Shown: positions 17,079 through 25,698 of the stretch, piece after piece
Layout: each line of letters starts with the position of its first letter
Position numbering within the stretch: position 1 is the first letter of the stretch
NCBI RefSeq assembly: GCF_016793225.1
Contig: NZ_JAEUMN010000162.1
Span: forward strand, 22,078 to 86,077
Direction: 5' to 3'
From: Phenylobacterium sp.
GTDB taxonomy: Bacteria; Pseudomonadota; Alphaproteobacteria; Caulobacterales; Caulobacteraceae
DNA: 64,000 nt
Position numbers and translations under genes: made by a program
Notes under the pieces: generated by a model
What the model was told of the DNA's origin: nothing
Database searches by the model: none
The model's input: only the letters and a program-made list of their open reading frames with translations

Positions 17079-18191
17079 CTAGGCCCAAGCGCCGTAGGGG
17101 TCCTTGAAGGGCTTGCCCAGCGCTTCGGCGACGGCCGGATGGGTGAGGTGGCCGTCCAGCACGTTCAGGCCCCGCGCCAGGTGCTTGTTGGTCTTCAGCG
17201 CGTCCAGGCCCTTGTCGGCGAGCAGCAGGCCGAAGGGGAGGGTGGCGTGGCCCAGGGCCTCGGACGACGTCCGGGGCGCGGCGCCGGGCATGTTGGCGAC
17301 GCAATAGTGCACCACGCCGTCCACGGTGTAGGTCGGGTTCTTGTGGGTGGTGGGCCTGCTGGTCTCGAAGCAGCCGCCCTGGTCGATGGAGACGTCCACC
17401 AGCACCGAACCCGGCTTCATCCGCGACAGGTGCTCGCGCCGCACCATCTTGGGCGCCGCGGCGCCGGCGGTCAGCACGGCGCCGATCACCACGTCGGCCT
17501 TCAGGATCTCCTCCTCCACCGCGTCGATGGTGGAGTAGCGGGTGATCACCCGCCCGGCGAAGATGTCGTCGATGTAGCGCATGCGCGGGATCGATCGCTC
17601 GAGGATCACCACCTCGGCCCCCAGGCCCGCCGCCATCACCGCGGCGTTCGCGCCGACGACGCCCCCGCCCAGGATGCACACCCGCGCCGGCGGCACGCCG
17701 GGCACGCCGCAGATCAGGAGCCCCATGCCCCCGTTGTGCTTCAGCAGGGTCTCGGCCGCCGAGAAGACCGCGATCCGCCCGGCCACTTCCGACATCGGCG
17801 CCAGCAGCGGCAGGCCGCCGTTGACGTCGGTGACGGTCTCGTAGGCCACCGCCGCGCAGCCGCTGGCCAGCAGGCCCTCGGTCTGCGCCGGATCGGGCGC
17901 CAGGTGAAGGTAGGTGAAAAGGATGTGGTCCCTTGTGAGCTTCACCCACTCGACCGCCTGGGGCTCCTTCACCTTCACGATCATCTGCGCGCCCGAGAAG
18001 ACCGCGTCGGCGTCGGCCACGACCCGTGCGCCGGCCCGCTCGTAAAGGGCGTCCGCATAGCCCGCGCCCTCGCCGGCGCCCCGCTCGACGATCACCTCGT
18101 GGCCGTGGGCCACGTATTCCCGGACCGCTGTGGGCGTCAGGCCCACCCGGTATTCGTCAGGCTTGATCTCGCGAGGCACGCCGACGCGCAT
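17079..18191 (-). CDS. ald: Alanine dehydrogenase
   Basis: A 370-residue NAD-dependent enzyme interconverting L-alanine with pyruvate and ammonia. The N-terminal [20 protein letters not shown], the VKVKEPQ lysine region, the HLAPD catalytic histidine segment and the [13 protein letters not shown] motif are all present. Length equals the family norm (about 370). A palindrome at 18217-18229 upstream of the start is a candidate Lrp/AsnC-type site. Confidence 0.96.
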   Translation of the reverse strand: MRVGVPREIKPDEYRVGLTPTAVREYVAHGHEVIVERGAGEGAGYADALYERAGARVVADADAVFSGAQMIVKVKEPQAVEWVKLTRDHILFTYLHLAPDPAQTEGLLASGCAAVAYETVTDVNGGLPLLAPMSEVAGRIAVFSAAETLLKHNGGMGLLICGVPGVPPARVCILGGGVVGANAAVMAAGLGAEVVILERSIPRMRYIDDIFAGRVITRYSTIDAVEEEILKADVVIGAVLTAGAAAPKMVRREHLSRMKPGSVLVDVSIDQGGCFETSRPTTHKNPTYTVDGVVHYCVANMPGAAPRTSSEALGHATLPFGLLLADKGLDALKTNKHLARGLNVLDGHLTHPAVAEALGKPFKDPYGAWA

Positions 18192-18216
18192 GACAAGTTC
18201 CTCCGGGGCAGGTTAT

Positions 18217-18229
18217 TGCCGTTACGGCA
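18217..18229. promoter_or_regulatory. Candidate Lrp/AsnC-type operator of ald
   Basis: TGCCG-TTA-CGGCA is a perfect 5+3+5 inverted repeat 26 bases upstream of the ald start. Alanine dehydrogenase genes are often controlled by Lrp/AsnC-family activators. No such regulator is adjacent. Confidence 0.35.
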
Positions 18230-18301
18230 GCCTTTGGGGGAATGGCGTTGCGGGGTCAAGGGTTTCGCCCGGCCGGCCAGGCGTCGAGCGGGGGGCCCGC
18301 G

Positions 18302-20083
18302 CTAGGCGCGCTGGCGACGCCGGGTCTCGGCCTGGACCTTGGCGGCGGCGGGCCGGGCCAGACGGTAGAGGGGATAGACGCCGTAGCCCTTCGCCAGCGG
18401 GGTCTTGCCCACGTAGTTGCAGTCGAACGGGTGGTCAGCCTCCATCTCGAGCACCGCGGCGAAGGGCTCGGTGACGTAGACGCTTCCCGAGGGCGTGACC
18501 GGCTCGATCCGCGCCGTCCGCGAGACCTCCGTGCCGTAGTAGGTGGTGCGGCGGCTGACCGGGTCGTAGCCGGCGTAGGTGGCGCCGTAGTGCAGCGCGA
18601 TGCGCATGCCCGTGCCCTCGGGCACGCCCAGGGCCTTGCAGTCCACCTTCGCGAACTGCTCCGAAAGGTCGAGCGCGCAGGCGGCCGCCGAGCGCGCGTC
18701 CTCGAAGACGACATAGAGGGCGTCGCCCCAGGTGTTGCCCACGCGGATGACGTCGGAATAGTCCTCGAGCGTCACGGCGGCGCGGTGCATGACCTCGTCC
18801 CAGAAGACCGGCAGCACGCGCTCGTCCAGCGTCGTGAAGCCCGGGAAGTCGGTGAACATGATCCCGAAGGTCCCGCGTTCGACCTTCGACCGCGGCGGCG
18901 GCGGCGGCATCACCGGCCGCTTGAGCGGGCCGTCACGCACCACGTGGGAACGCCCGCCGGCCGCCTGCCAGGCCGAGATGTCGGAACCGGACAGCGTGCC
19001 CGCCCCGCCGGACTCCAGGACCGCGATCTGCACCGCCTCGCCGTTCAGGTGCCGCGCCCGGAGCCGCGCCATGCCCATGGTCACCTTGGAGCCGTAGGCG
19101 AACTGCATCATCTCGCCGACGTAGCTCATGTTGCTGGCGATGGTGAGAGACGTGGCGCGCTGGCGGCAGCTCACGTAGCGCCGCACCCAGTCGTCCCCGG
19201 CCGGCGCCACCGACTGGGCGATGAAGTCGGCTTCGGTGAAGGGCAGCACGACGTCCAGCTCGCAGCCGGCGGCCAGGAGTTCCTCGGCGATGAGGATGTC
19301 GCTGCCCGACGCGAGCGCGCCATAGGCGAAGCCCACCTTCTCGCGCTGGATGATCTCGCGGACCTGGGCGGCGACGCGAGCTTCAAGCTCGGGGTCGGCC
19401 ACGAAGATGTTGCCGCAGAACATGGCCACCTTGGGCGGGCGCACATGGTGCAGCAGGCCCTCGATCCCCGCGGCGTCGCGGCTCACGGCCTTCAGGCGCT
19501 GCAGCTGCAGGAAGGTGGTCGAACGCGAGCCGACGTCGGCGTCCGGCGCCTCGGTGGCCCGCTGCAGCACCTTGTCGGCGCCTTCCACGTCGCCAAGCAC
19601 CACCATCGCCTCGGCCAGGGTGGCGAGCGTGTAGTAGTCCTGCCCGCCCCCGGCGAGGACCTGCTGGACCACGATGCGGGCGAGCCGCTGGGCGGTGGCG
19701 GGACGTCCGGCGATCTGCGCCAGCGTGGCCGCGTTGATGGCGGGATAGCTGGACCGTGTCCGACGATAGACGGCCGAATAGAGCCGGCAGGCCTGGAGCA
19801 GCTTGCCGCGGTTGGGCTCCGCACCGGCGGCGAACGCCTGATCCTTGAGCAGCCGCGCCTTCAGCGACAGCGCGTCGACGTCGCCCTTCGCCTCGAGCTG
19901 GTACTCGTCGTAGAGACGCAGGCCGCGCTCGGTGTCGCCGAGCCGGGCGAGGGTCAGGACCTCGAGGTAGCCCAGCCCCTGATGGCCCATCTTCTTGCCG
20001 CGCGTGACTTCGTCGTAGGCCGCGAGAAGGTCTCCGCGCGCGAGTGCGGACCGGATCGAGTCGATAGTCTCGTCGCCGACCAT
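18302..20083 (-). CDS. TRAFs-binding/TPR protein fused to adenylate/guanylate cyclase
   Basis: A 593-residue fusion. Residues 1-330 resemble the DUF4071/TRAFs-binding domain with TPR-like helices (GDLLAAYDEV, GLGYLEVLTLARLGDTERGL) and a nucleotide-hydrolase-like segment near KVAMFCGNIFV and GSDILIAEELLAAG. The C-terminal 200 residues are a class III cyclase: FGIMFTDFPGFTTLDE has the first metal aspartate, GNTWGDALYVVF the second, and EVSRTARIEP the catalytic arginine, although the usual asparagine before it is replaced. It probably makes a cyclic nucleotide on a protein scaffold. The frame also allows starts at 20131 and 20227. Confidence 0.82.
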   Translation of the reverse strand: MVGDETIDSIRSALARGDLLAAYDEVTRGKKMGHQGLGYLEVLTLARLGDTERGLRLYDEYQLEAKGDVDALSLKARLLKDQAFAAGAEPNRGKLLQACRLYSAVYRRTRSSYPAINAATLAQIAGRPATAQRLARIVVQQVLAGGGQDYYTLATLAEAMVVLGDVEGADKVLQRATEAPDADVGSRSTTFLQLQRLKAVSRDAAGIEGLLHHVRPPKVAMFCGNIFVADPELEARVAAQVREIIQREKVGFAYGALASGSDILIAEELLAAGCELDVVLPFTEADFIAQSVAPAGDDWVRRYVSCRQRATSLTIASNMSYVGEMMQFAYGSKVTMGMARLRARHLNGEAVQIAVLESGGAGTLSGSDISAWQAAGGRSHVVRDGPLKRPVMPPPPPRSKVERGTFGIMFTDFPGFTTLDERVLPVFWDEVMHRAAVTLEDYSDVIRVGNTWGDALYVVFEDARSAAACALDLSEQFAKVDCKALGVPEGTGMRIALHYGATYAGYDPVSRRTTYYGTEVSRTARIEPVTPSGSVYVTEPFAAVLEMEADHPFDCNYVGKTPLAKGYGVYPLYRLARPAAAKVQAETRRRQRA

Positions 20084-20348
20084 TCCCGCGGCCCCGTGAC
20101 GTCGGGCCCGGTCTGCGGCCCTGTCCCCCATGTTCGGGGTAGCCGCGTCCGTGGATGCAGGCAAGTTCTCTCGCCTCCTGCGGGATGGCCCCGTCGCCGC
20201 AACCACGAGCAAACCGCGACGCGACACGACTCGTCGGCTCGGCTAGAGCGGGCAGGGCGGAGCGGGTGGGTTGCGTCCGGTTCGGTGCGGGTCGCGCCCA
20301 CCCGAGCTTCGACGAGCACGGCGCGGGCCGCCGGAGAGGAGAACGACG

Positions 20349-20891
20349 TTGGCCCCTGATGGGCGGTCCGGGCGGCCGGGCGAGGAGAGTCCGCTGATCC
20401 GCGCCTTCTTCGAGAAGCGCGAGAACCTCGTCCTGTTCCTCGCCGCGCGCACGCGCGACCTCGCGACCGCCGAAGATCTGGTCCAGGACCTCTACCTCAA
20501 GATCGCCGCCCAGCCCTCGGAGGAAGTGAAGGCGCCGTCGGCGCTCCTCTACCGCATGGCCGGCAACCTCCTGATCGACCACGTCCGGAGCCGCCAGCGG
20601 GCCTCGCGGCGCGAAGGCCAGTGGCGGATGGACACGCGCGTGGCCGGCGGCGCGGAGGAACTGGCGCAGGAGCCCGCCGCCGACGAAGTGGTGATCGGCC
20701 GCGAGCGCGCCCGCCAGCTGGCGGAGGCCGTCGAGGCCCTGCCGCCCAAGATGGGCCAGGCCTTCCGACTGCATAAGATCGAGGGAAAGAGCCAGGCCGA
20801 GACCGCCCAGGCCATGGGGGTGTCGGTGAAGATGATCGAACAACACATCGCGGCGGCGCTGAAGCACCTGACCCAGAGGCTGCGCGGATGA
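20349..20891 (+). CDS. ECF sigma factor, FecI type
   Basis: A 180-residue sigma factor. Region 2 is seen in LVLFLAARTRDLATAEDLVQDLYL and LLIDHVRSRQRASRRE; region 4 is seen in LPPKMGQAFRLHKIEGKSQAETAQAMGVS. I chose the TTG at 20349 because GGAGAGGAGAA lies six bases upstream; the open frame from 20271 has no such site. It is followed by fecR and a TonB receptor with an STN domain, the classic surface-signalling order. It should transcribe the fecR/receptor genes from the element at 20908-20944. Confidence 0.92.
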   Translation: MAPDGRSGRPGEESPLIRAFFEKRENLVLFLAARTRDLATAEDLVQDLYLKIAAQPSEEVKAPSALLYRMAGNLLIDHVRSRQRASRREGQWRMDTRVAGGAEELAQEPAADEVVIGRERARQLAEAVEALPPKMGQAFRLHKIEGKSQAETAQAMGVSVKMIEQHIAAALKHLTQRLRG

Positions 20892-20907
20892 TGTGTGAAA
20901 TGTCGGC

Positions 20908-20944
20908 TCGGCGACCTAGGGGCGTCCCGGCGCGGCGCCGTCTT
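20908..20944 (+). promoter_or_regulatory. Candidate FecI-type promoter upstream of fecR
   Basis: A 37-base block beginning TCGGCGACCT and ending GCGGCGCCGTCT lies between the sigma gene and fecR. The same block with identical spacing (29 of 37 bases) recurs at 24367-24403. A paired box of this kind with a CGTC-type end, in front of fecR, fits a promoter for the adjacent ECF sigma factor. This is inferred from repetition and position. Confidence 0.5.
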
Positions 20945-20985
20945 ACCAGCGGTTCGGCGCAATGGGCGTCGTTCGAGGCGGGCCT

Positions 20986-21942
20986 ATGACCAGCTTGGCG
21001 ATGGACAGGGACGGGCAGGCGGCGCAAGCCAGCGCCTGGCTCGTGCGCCTTTCCGCCGGCGACGGCGGAGAGTCCGAGGCGCTGGCGTTCGACGCCTGGC
21101 TGGACGAGACGCCCGGCAACCGCGAGGCCTACGCCGCCGCGCTGGCGACCTGGCACGAGTATTCCGCAGGCGCGGACGCGGTGGGCGTGGAGATCGCCCG
21201 GCCGGCGCGCCGGCCCGTTTCGCTGTCCCGCCGGTGGATGGCGGGCGCCGGCGGCCTCGCCATCGCGGCGACGGTGGCCCTGGCGGTCCTGCCGGCTCTC
21301 ACGACCACGACAGCGACCTATGCGACCACCAAGGGCGAGCACCGGCAGGTGGCCCTGGCGGACGGCTCGAAGATCGACCTGAACGCCGAGACGCGCCTCT
21401 CGGTGAAGTACGGCCTGCTCCGGCGCGAGGTCACCCTGACCGACGGCGAAGCGCTCTTCGACGTGGCGCACGACACGCGCCGGCCGTTCACGGTGGCGGC
21501 CGCGGGGCGGATGGTCCGGGTGCTGGGGACCCAGTTCGATGTCCGCAGCCGCTCGGGCGACGTCGTCGTGACAGTGGCCCGCGGACGGGTCGAGGTGCGG
21601 CCCAACGCCACGTCCACCCAGGCGTTCACGCTCGTGCGGGGCCAGCGGCTCGAGGTCGAACGCACCGGCCGGGCGCAGCTGCACACGGTCGACCCGCAGG
21701 AAGCCTACAGCTGGCGCGCCGGCCGCCTGGTGTACCGCAACCAGCCGCTCGCCGAGGTGGTGGCCGACCTGAACCGGCAGTTCGTCCAGCAGGTCGAGAT
21801 CGGCGATCCGGCCCTGGCGCAGACTCCGATCACCGGCGTGATCGTCCTCGACGATCCGCAGTCCGTGGTGGCGCGTCTGAGCTTGATGCTCCCCATAAGA
21901 TCGGTACCTTCCGACCGGGGGCTGCTTCTGCTTCGGAAGTAA
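20986..21942 (+). CDS. FecR-family anti-sigma/signalling protein
   Basis: A 318-residue inner-membrane regulator. The N-terminal DUF4880-like part (AQASAWLVRLSAGDGGESEALAFDAWLDE) binds the sigma factor in the cytosol. One helix at about residues 85-107 crosses the membrane, and the FecR periplasmic domain follows (YATTKGEHRQVALADGSKIDLN, LTDGEALFDVAHDT, FDVRSRSGDVVVTVARGRV). It would relay receptor occupancy to the ECF sigma factor. The start ATG follows GAGGCGGG. Confidence 0.93.
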   Translation: MTSLAMDRDGQAAQASAWLVRLSAGDGGESEALAFDAWLDETPGNREAYAAALATWHEYSAGADAVGVEIARPARRPVSLSRRWMAGAGGLAIAATVALAVLPALTTTTATYATTKGEHRQVALADGSKIDLNAETRLSVKYGLLRREVTLTDGEALFDVAHDTRRPFTVAAAGRMVRVLGTQFDVRSRSGDVVVTVARGRVEVRPNATSTQAFTLVRGQRLEVERTGRAQLHTVDPQEAYSWRAGRLVYRNQPLAEVVADLNRQFVQQVEIGDPALAQTPITGVIVLDDPQSVVARLSLMLPIRSVPSDRGLLLLRK

Positions 21943-21974
21943 GGCCGAAGGACAAGTCGGAGCTAACCATCCGC

Positions 21975-24356
21975 GTGCGTCGGGACCTGGTGGCCGCCAC
22001 CACGTGCGTCGTGTTGGCGATGAGCGGCGGCGACCCCGCCCAGGCCGCAGGCGCGCGGGTCCAGTTCAAGGTCGCGCCCAAGTCCTACTCCGAAGCGCTG
22101 CTGGACATGGCCCAGCAGGCGAACGTCACCCTGATCGGCGCGGGCGCCTGCATCGGACAGTCGCCGGGCGTGTCCGGGGTGCTGACGATCGAACAGGCGC
22201 TCGATCAGCTCCTGGCGGGGGCGCCCTGCACGGCGCGGCTGGTGGCCGCCGGCACTGTGGAGGTGGCGCCGATCCTGCGGCCCGAGGCCCCGCGCCCCTC
22301 ACCGCCCGTGACCGTCTCGGAACTGCTCGTGACCGCGACGAAGCGGGTGCGCGACCCCCGGCAGATCGCCGTGGCGGTGACGGCGATCCCGCGCGGGCAG
22401 CTGCTGTCCACCGGCGCCACCGACGCCGGCGAAGCGGCCGGACAGCTCGCGGGCGTCCTCGCCACCAACCTCGGCCCGGGCCGCAACAAGCTGCTGCTGC
22501 GCGGGCTCTCGGACGGGGCCTACACGGGTCGCGCCCGCTCGATCGTGGCGACGTTCCTCGACGACATACCGGTCAACTACAACGCCCCCGATCCCGACCT
22601 GCGGCTGACGGATGTCGAGCGCGTGGAGGTCGCAAGGGGCCCCCAGGGCGCGCTCTACGGCGCCGGGTCGCTCTCGGGCCTCTACCGGATCGTCGCGCGC
22701 AAGCCCGACCTCGAAGCCTTCCACGCCGAGCTGCGCGGGACCGCGGCGATCACCGAGAGCGGGGATCCGAGCTACGCCGTCGAGGGCTACGCCAACTACC
22801 CGCTGACGCTGTTCGGCCAGACCATCGGCCTGCGCCTCGCCGCCTACCAGGAGGAACAGGGCGGCTACCTCGAGAACGTGCGGCTGATGCGCAGCAACGT
22901 CGACCGCACCGTGCGGCGGGGCGCGCGGCTCATCATGCTCTACGAGCCGACGGACGACCTGACGTTCACCGTCACGTTGGCGGGCCAGCACCTGCGTTCG
23001 GACGACACCCACTACACGACGCCCGGCATGAAGCTGACGCGGGACACGCGTTCGCCCGAGCCGCACGTCAACGACATCGAGCTCGCCACCGCCACGGTGC
23101 GGCGCTCGTGGGGGTGGGGCGAACTGACCTCGGCGACGGGCGTGGTCCGTCACCGCTACGGCAGCCTGTTCGACTCGACGGCCAGCAAGGACCTCTACAC
23201 ACGCTTCGCCGAGACCGCGGCCTATGCCGAGCGCACGCGCACCACCATGCTGGTGGAGGATCTGGTGCTCACCTCGCGCGGCGCCGGCCGCCTCGAGTGG
23301 CTCGCGGGCGTCTACGGCTCGTACACGCGCGTGCATACGCCCACCGAGTTCCTGGCGCAGCTCTCGTTCTCGCCGGTGCTGATCCCGGTCTACGGCGACG
23401 ACCGGCGCGATCGGATCCGCGAGCTGGCCGCCTATGGCGAGGTTTCCTACGAGGTGCTGCCCGGCTGGACCGTTGCGGTCGGCGCGCGCGCCTTCCAGAT
23501 CGAGACCCGGACCCGCTCGTCGGTGGTGTCCGAACGCTTCCAGCCCCGCAGTTTTGACCGCGAGGTCAAGTTCAGCGGCGTCTCGCCCAAGCTCTCGCTC
23601 CAGAAGACCTTCGGCGGGGGAAACCTGGCCTATGTGGTGATGTCCGAAGGCTACCGGTCCGGCGGCATAAACTCGGGCGGCGCCGTGCCTCTGCTGCCCG
23701 AACGCGAGGTCTTCGGCCCGGACCGGCTCACCAACTTCGAGGCCGGCCTGAAGCTCGAGGCGTTCCGCCGGCGTCTGGGCGTGAACACGGCCCTCTTCTA
23801 CGACCTTTGGGACGACATCCAGACGGACCAGTTCCGGGACTCGGGAATTCCCTTCACCACCAATGCGGGCGACGCCCAGGTCATCGGCGTCGAGACCGAG
23901 GTCACCTGGCGCACCGACTTCGGTCTCACGGCGCAGCTGAACGCCCGGATCAGCCGCACCCGGACGGGCCGGCCGAACCCCGCCTTCATCCGCACGCCCC
24001 TCGCCGACGGCCTGCCGGGGGCGCCCCCCATCTCCGCTGGGGCCGTGCTCAGCTACGACACCGCGATCGGCGACGACTGGACGCTGCGGCTGATCGGCCA
24101 GGCCAGCTACGTCGGCCGCTCCCGGGTCAGCTTCGAGGCGGCGCAGCCGCGCACCCGCGAGTACGGCCGCGCGAAGCTGTCTGCGGAACTGACCAACGGC
24201 GCCTGGGGCGCGCAGCTCTTCGTGATCAATCCGCTGAACGACTACAGCGACACCTTCGCCTTCGGGAACCCGTTCACACAGAACCAGGCCAAGATCCGTC
24301 AGGTGACGCCGCAGCGGCCGCGGACCATCGGCATCACCGTGTCGCGCGGGCTGTAG
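21975..24356 (+). CDS. TonB-dependent receptor with STN signalling domain (FecA-like)
   Basis: A 793-residue outer-membrane receptor. GTG 21975 gives a signal peptide (to AQAAGA), and the sequence VQFKVAPKSYSEALLDMAQQ that follows is the STN domain contacting FecR. A TonB-box-like VSELLVTATKRV and a plug domain (TDVERVEVARGPQGALYGAGSLSGLYRIVARKP, by position 22612-22710) precede a 22-strand barrel ending in a phenylalanine-poor but typical GITVSRGL. It starts 32 bases after fecR. Cargo unknown, possibly a ferric chelate. Confidence 0.92.
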   Translation: MRRDLVAATTCVVLAMSGGDPAQAAGARVQFKVAPKSYSEALLDMAQQANVTLIGAGACIGQSPGVSGVLTIEQALDQLLAGAPCTARLVAAGTVEVAPILRPEAPRPSPPVTVSELLVTATKRVRDPRQIAVAVTAIPRGQLLSTGATDAGEAAGQLAGVLATNLGPGRNKLLLRGLSDGAYTGRARSIVATFLDDIPVNYNAPDPDLRLTDVERVEVARGPQGALYGAGSLSGLYRIVARKPDLEAFHAELRGTAAITESGDPSYAVEGYANYPLTLFGQTIGLRLAAYQEEQGGYLENVRLMRSNVDRTVRRGARLIMLYEPTDDLTFTVTLAGQHLRSDDTHYTTPGMKLTRDTRSPEPHVNDIELATATVRRSWGWGELTSATGVVRHRYGSLFDSTASKDLYTRFAETAAYAERTRTTMLVEDLVLTSRGAGRLEWLAGVYGSYTRVHTPTEFLAQLSFSPVLIPVYGDDRRDRIRELAAYGEVSYEVLPGWTVAVGARAFQIETRTRSSVVSERFQPRSFDREVKFSGVSPKLSLQKTFGGGNLAYVVMSEGYRSGGINSGGAVPLLPEREVFGPDRLTNFEAGLKLEAFRRRLGVNTALFYDLWDDIQTDQFRDSGIPFTTNAGDAQVIGVETEVTWRTDFGLTAQLNARISRTRTGRPNPAFIRTPLADGLPGAPPISAGAVLSYDTAIGDDWTLRLIGQASYVGRSRVSFEAAQPRTREYGRAKLSAELTNGAWGAQLFVINPLNDYSDTFAFGNPFTQNQAKIRQVTPQRPRTIGITVSRGL

Positions 24357-24366
24357 AAAAATTCTA

Positions 24367-24403
24367 TCGGCGACCTGGGGGTTCCACCGTGCGGCGCCGT
24401 CTC
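24367..24403 (+). promoter_or_regulatory. Second copy of the FecI-type promoter element, orphan
   Basis: It begins 11 bases after the TonB receptor stop and matches 20908-20944 over 37 bases without gaps. No fecR follows; the next possible coding stretch is only 38 codons (24421-24537). It may start a small RNA, or be left over from duplication of a fecR/receptor unit. Confidence 0.45.
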
Positions 24404-24789
24404 CACCGCGACCTTCGATTTATGGAGAGCGTAGGTCGAACAGCAGGCGCGTGTGACGAAGCGCCTCAGTCCGTGTGGCGTGTGATCCCGAGCCCAAGAT
24501 CGCGCCACGCCTTGGCTCGGCGCGGTTTCGGCCCCTGATGGCGGCCGGGACCGCGCCTCCCCGCTCGCGCCTCGCGAGAACAGATTTGGCCGATCGAAGC
24601 TCTGGTGCTACCTTCTGCACGTTGACCGCGGTCGGCTCGGGCCGCGATCCACACGCGTCGGCTCTCCAGTCGCTGACACGAGACCACCGCCCCGGTCCGA
24701 GGACGTCACACCTCGGCCGGGGCTCCTCGTTTCTGGGCCCCCCTTTCCGAGACCCCTTTCCTTGACGCTCGAGACCCGCCGGCGCGCCG
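24404..24789. other. Gene-poor intergenic region
   Basis: This stretch shows no convincing gene on either strand. It holds a 38-codon frame (24421-24537) without a ribosome site and, near its right side, the hairpin at 24689-24723. It lies between the receptor stop and the end of the leftward hydrolase gene. Confidence 0.4.
24689..24723. terminator. Strong GC hairpin between the receptor and hydrolase genes
   Basis: GCCCCGGTCCGAGG pairs with CCTCGGCCGGGGC (one bulged base) around an 8-base loop, then TCCTCGTTTC follows. It lies between two convergent units and is likely a terminator, though without a long U-tract. Confidence 0.45.
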
Positions 24790-25698
24790 CTACGGCGGCG
24801 GCCAGGCGCGCGCCAGGAAGGCGGCGATGCGGGCGACCGCCTCGTCCGCCTCGGGCAGGGCGCCGCCGAACATCTGCCAGACGTGGATCATGTCGGGCCA
24901 GACCTCGAGCTCGACCGAGACGCCCGCGGCCTCGGCGCGCTGCGCCAGGGTGACGGCGTCGTCGAGCAGGACCTCGTCCGACCCGGCCTGGACGAGGAGC
25001 CGCGGCAGGCCCGAAAGGTCGGCGGCCAGGGGCGAGGCCAGCGGGGCGGCCGGATCCTGGCCCTGGAGGTACTGGTCGGCCATCTCCAGCAGGATACGGC
25101 GCGTGAGCAGCGGATCGGCGCCGGCCCGGGTCTCGTACGAGCCGCCGGTGCAGGCGAGGTCGACCCACGGGCTCAGCGCGACCGCGGCGGCCGGCGCGGG
25201 CAGGCCGGCGTCCCGGATGGCGATCAGCGCCGCGATGGCCAGCCCGCCGCCGGCCGACTCCCCGCCGATGGCGATGCGCGCGGGCTCCGCTCCGTCCGCC
25301 AGCAGCGCGCGATACGCCGCCACCGCGTCCTCCACGGCGGCCGGGAACGGGTGGTCGGGCGCGAGGCGGTAGTCCAGGCTCACCACACGGGCGGCGGTGG
25401 CGAGGGCGAGCGCGGTGGTCAGGCCGCGGCTGCCGGCCGGGTCGCCCATCACGTAGCCGCCGCCGTGCAGGTGCAGGAAGACGTTCGGACCGCCGCCCGG
25501 CTCCCGTTCGAGGGTCTCGACCGGCCGTCCGGCCAGCGCGCCGGCGGCGACCCGTAGCCCCGGCGGCGGCGGCGGCTGCCCGGCGGCGAAGACCGCCGCC
25601 TGCGCGCGGCGGTGTGCGATGGAGGCGTCGGGGCCGCCCAGCAGCGACAGGAGCATCGCGCGCACGCCATCGATGGGGCGCTCGGGGCGCGCGCTCAT
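24790..25698 (-). CDS. Alpha/beta hydrolase, hormone-sensitive-lipase family
   Basis: A 302-residue esterase. HLHGGGYVMGD is the oxyanion-hole HGGG motif, GGESAGGGLA contains the nucleophilic serine, and the histidine in WPDMIHVWQMF is catalytic. Its ATG overlaps the stop of the Baeyer-Villiger monooxygenase gene by four bases (ATGA), so the two are translationally coupled. The pair suggests that the ester or lactone made by the monooxygenase is opened by this enzyme. Confidence 0.92.
   Translation of the reverse strand: MSARPERPIDGVRAMLLSLLGGPDASIAHRRAQAAVFAAGQPPPPPGLRVAAGALAGRPVETLEREPGGGPNVFLHLHGGGYVMGDPAGSRGLTTALALATAARVVSLDYRLAPDHPFPAAVEDAVAAYRALLADGAEPARIAIGGESAGGGLAIAALIAIRDAGLPAPAAAVALSPWVDLACTGGSYETRAGADPLLTRRILLEMADQYLQGQDPAAPLASPLAADLSGLPRLLVQAGSDEVLLDDAVTLAQRAEAAGVSVELEVWPDMIHVWQMFGGALPEADEAVARIAAFLARAWPPP

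Noticed and set aside
24421-24537. A 38-codon frame after the orphan FecI-like element
   Set aside because: No ribosome site, no recognisable sequence and too short to call.
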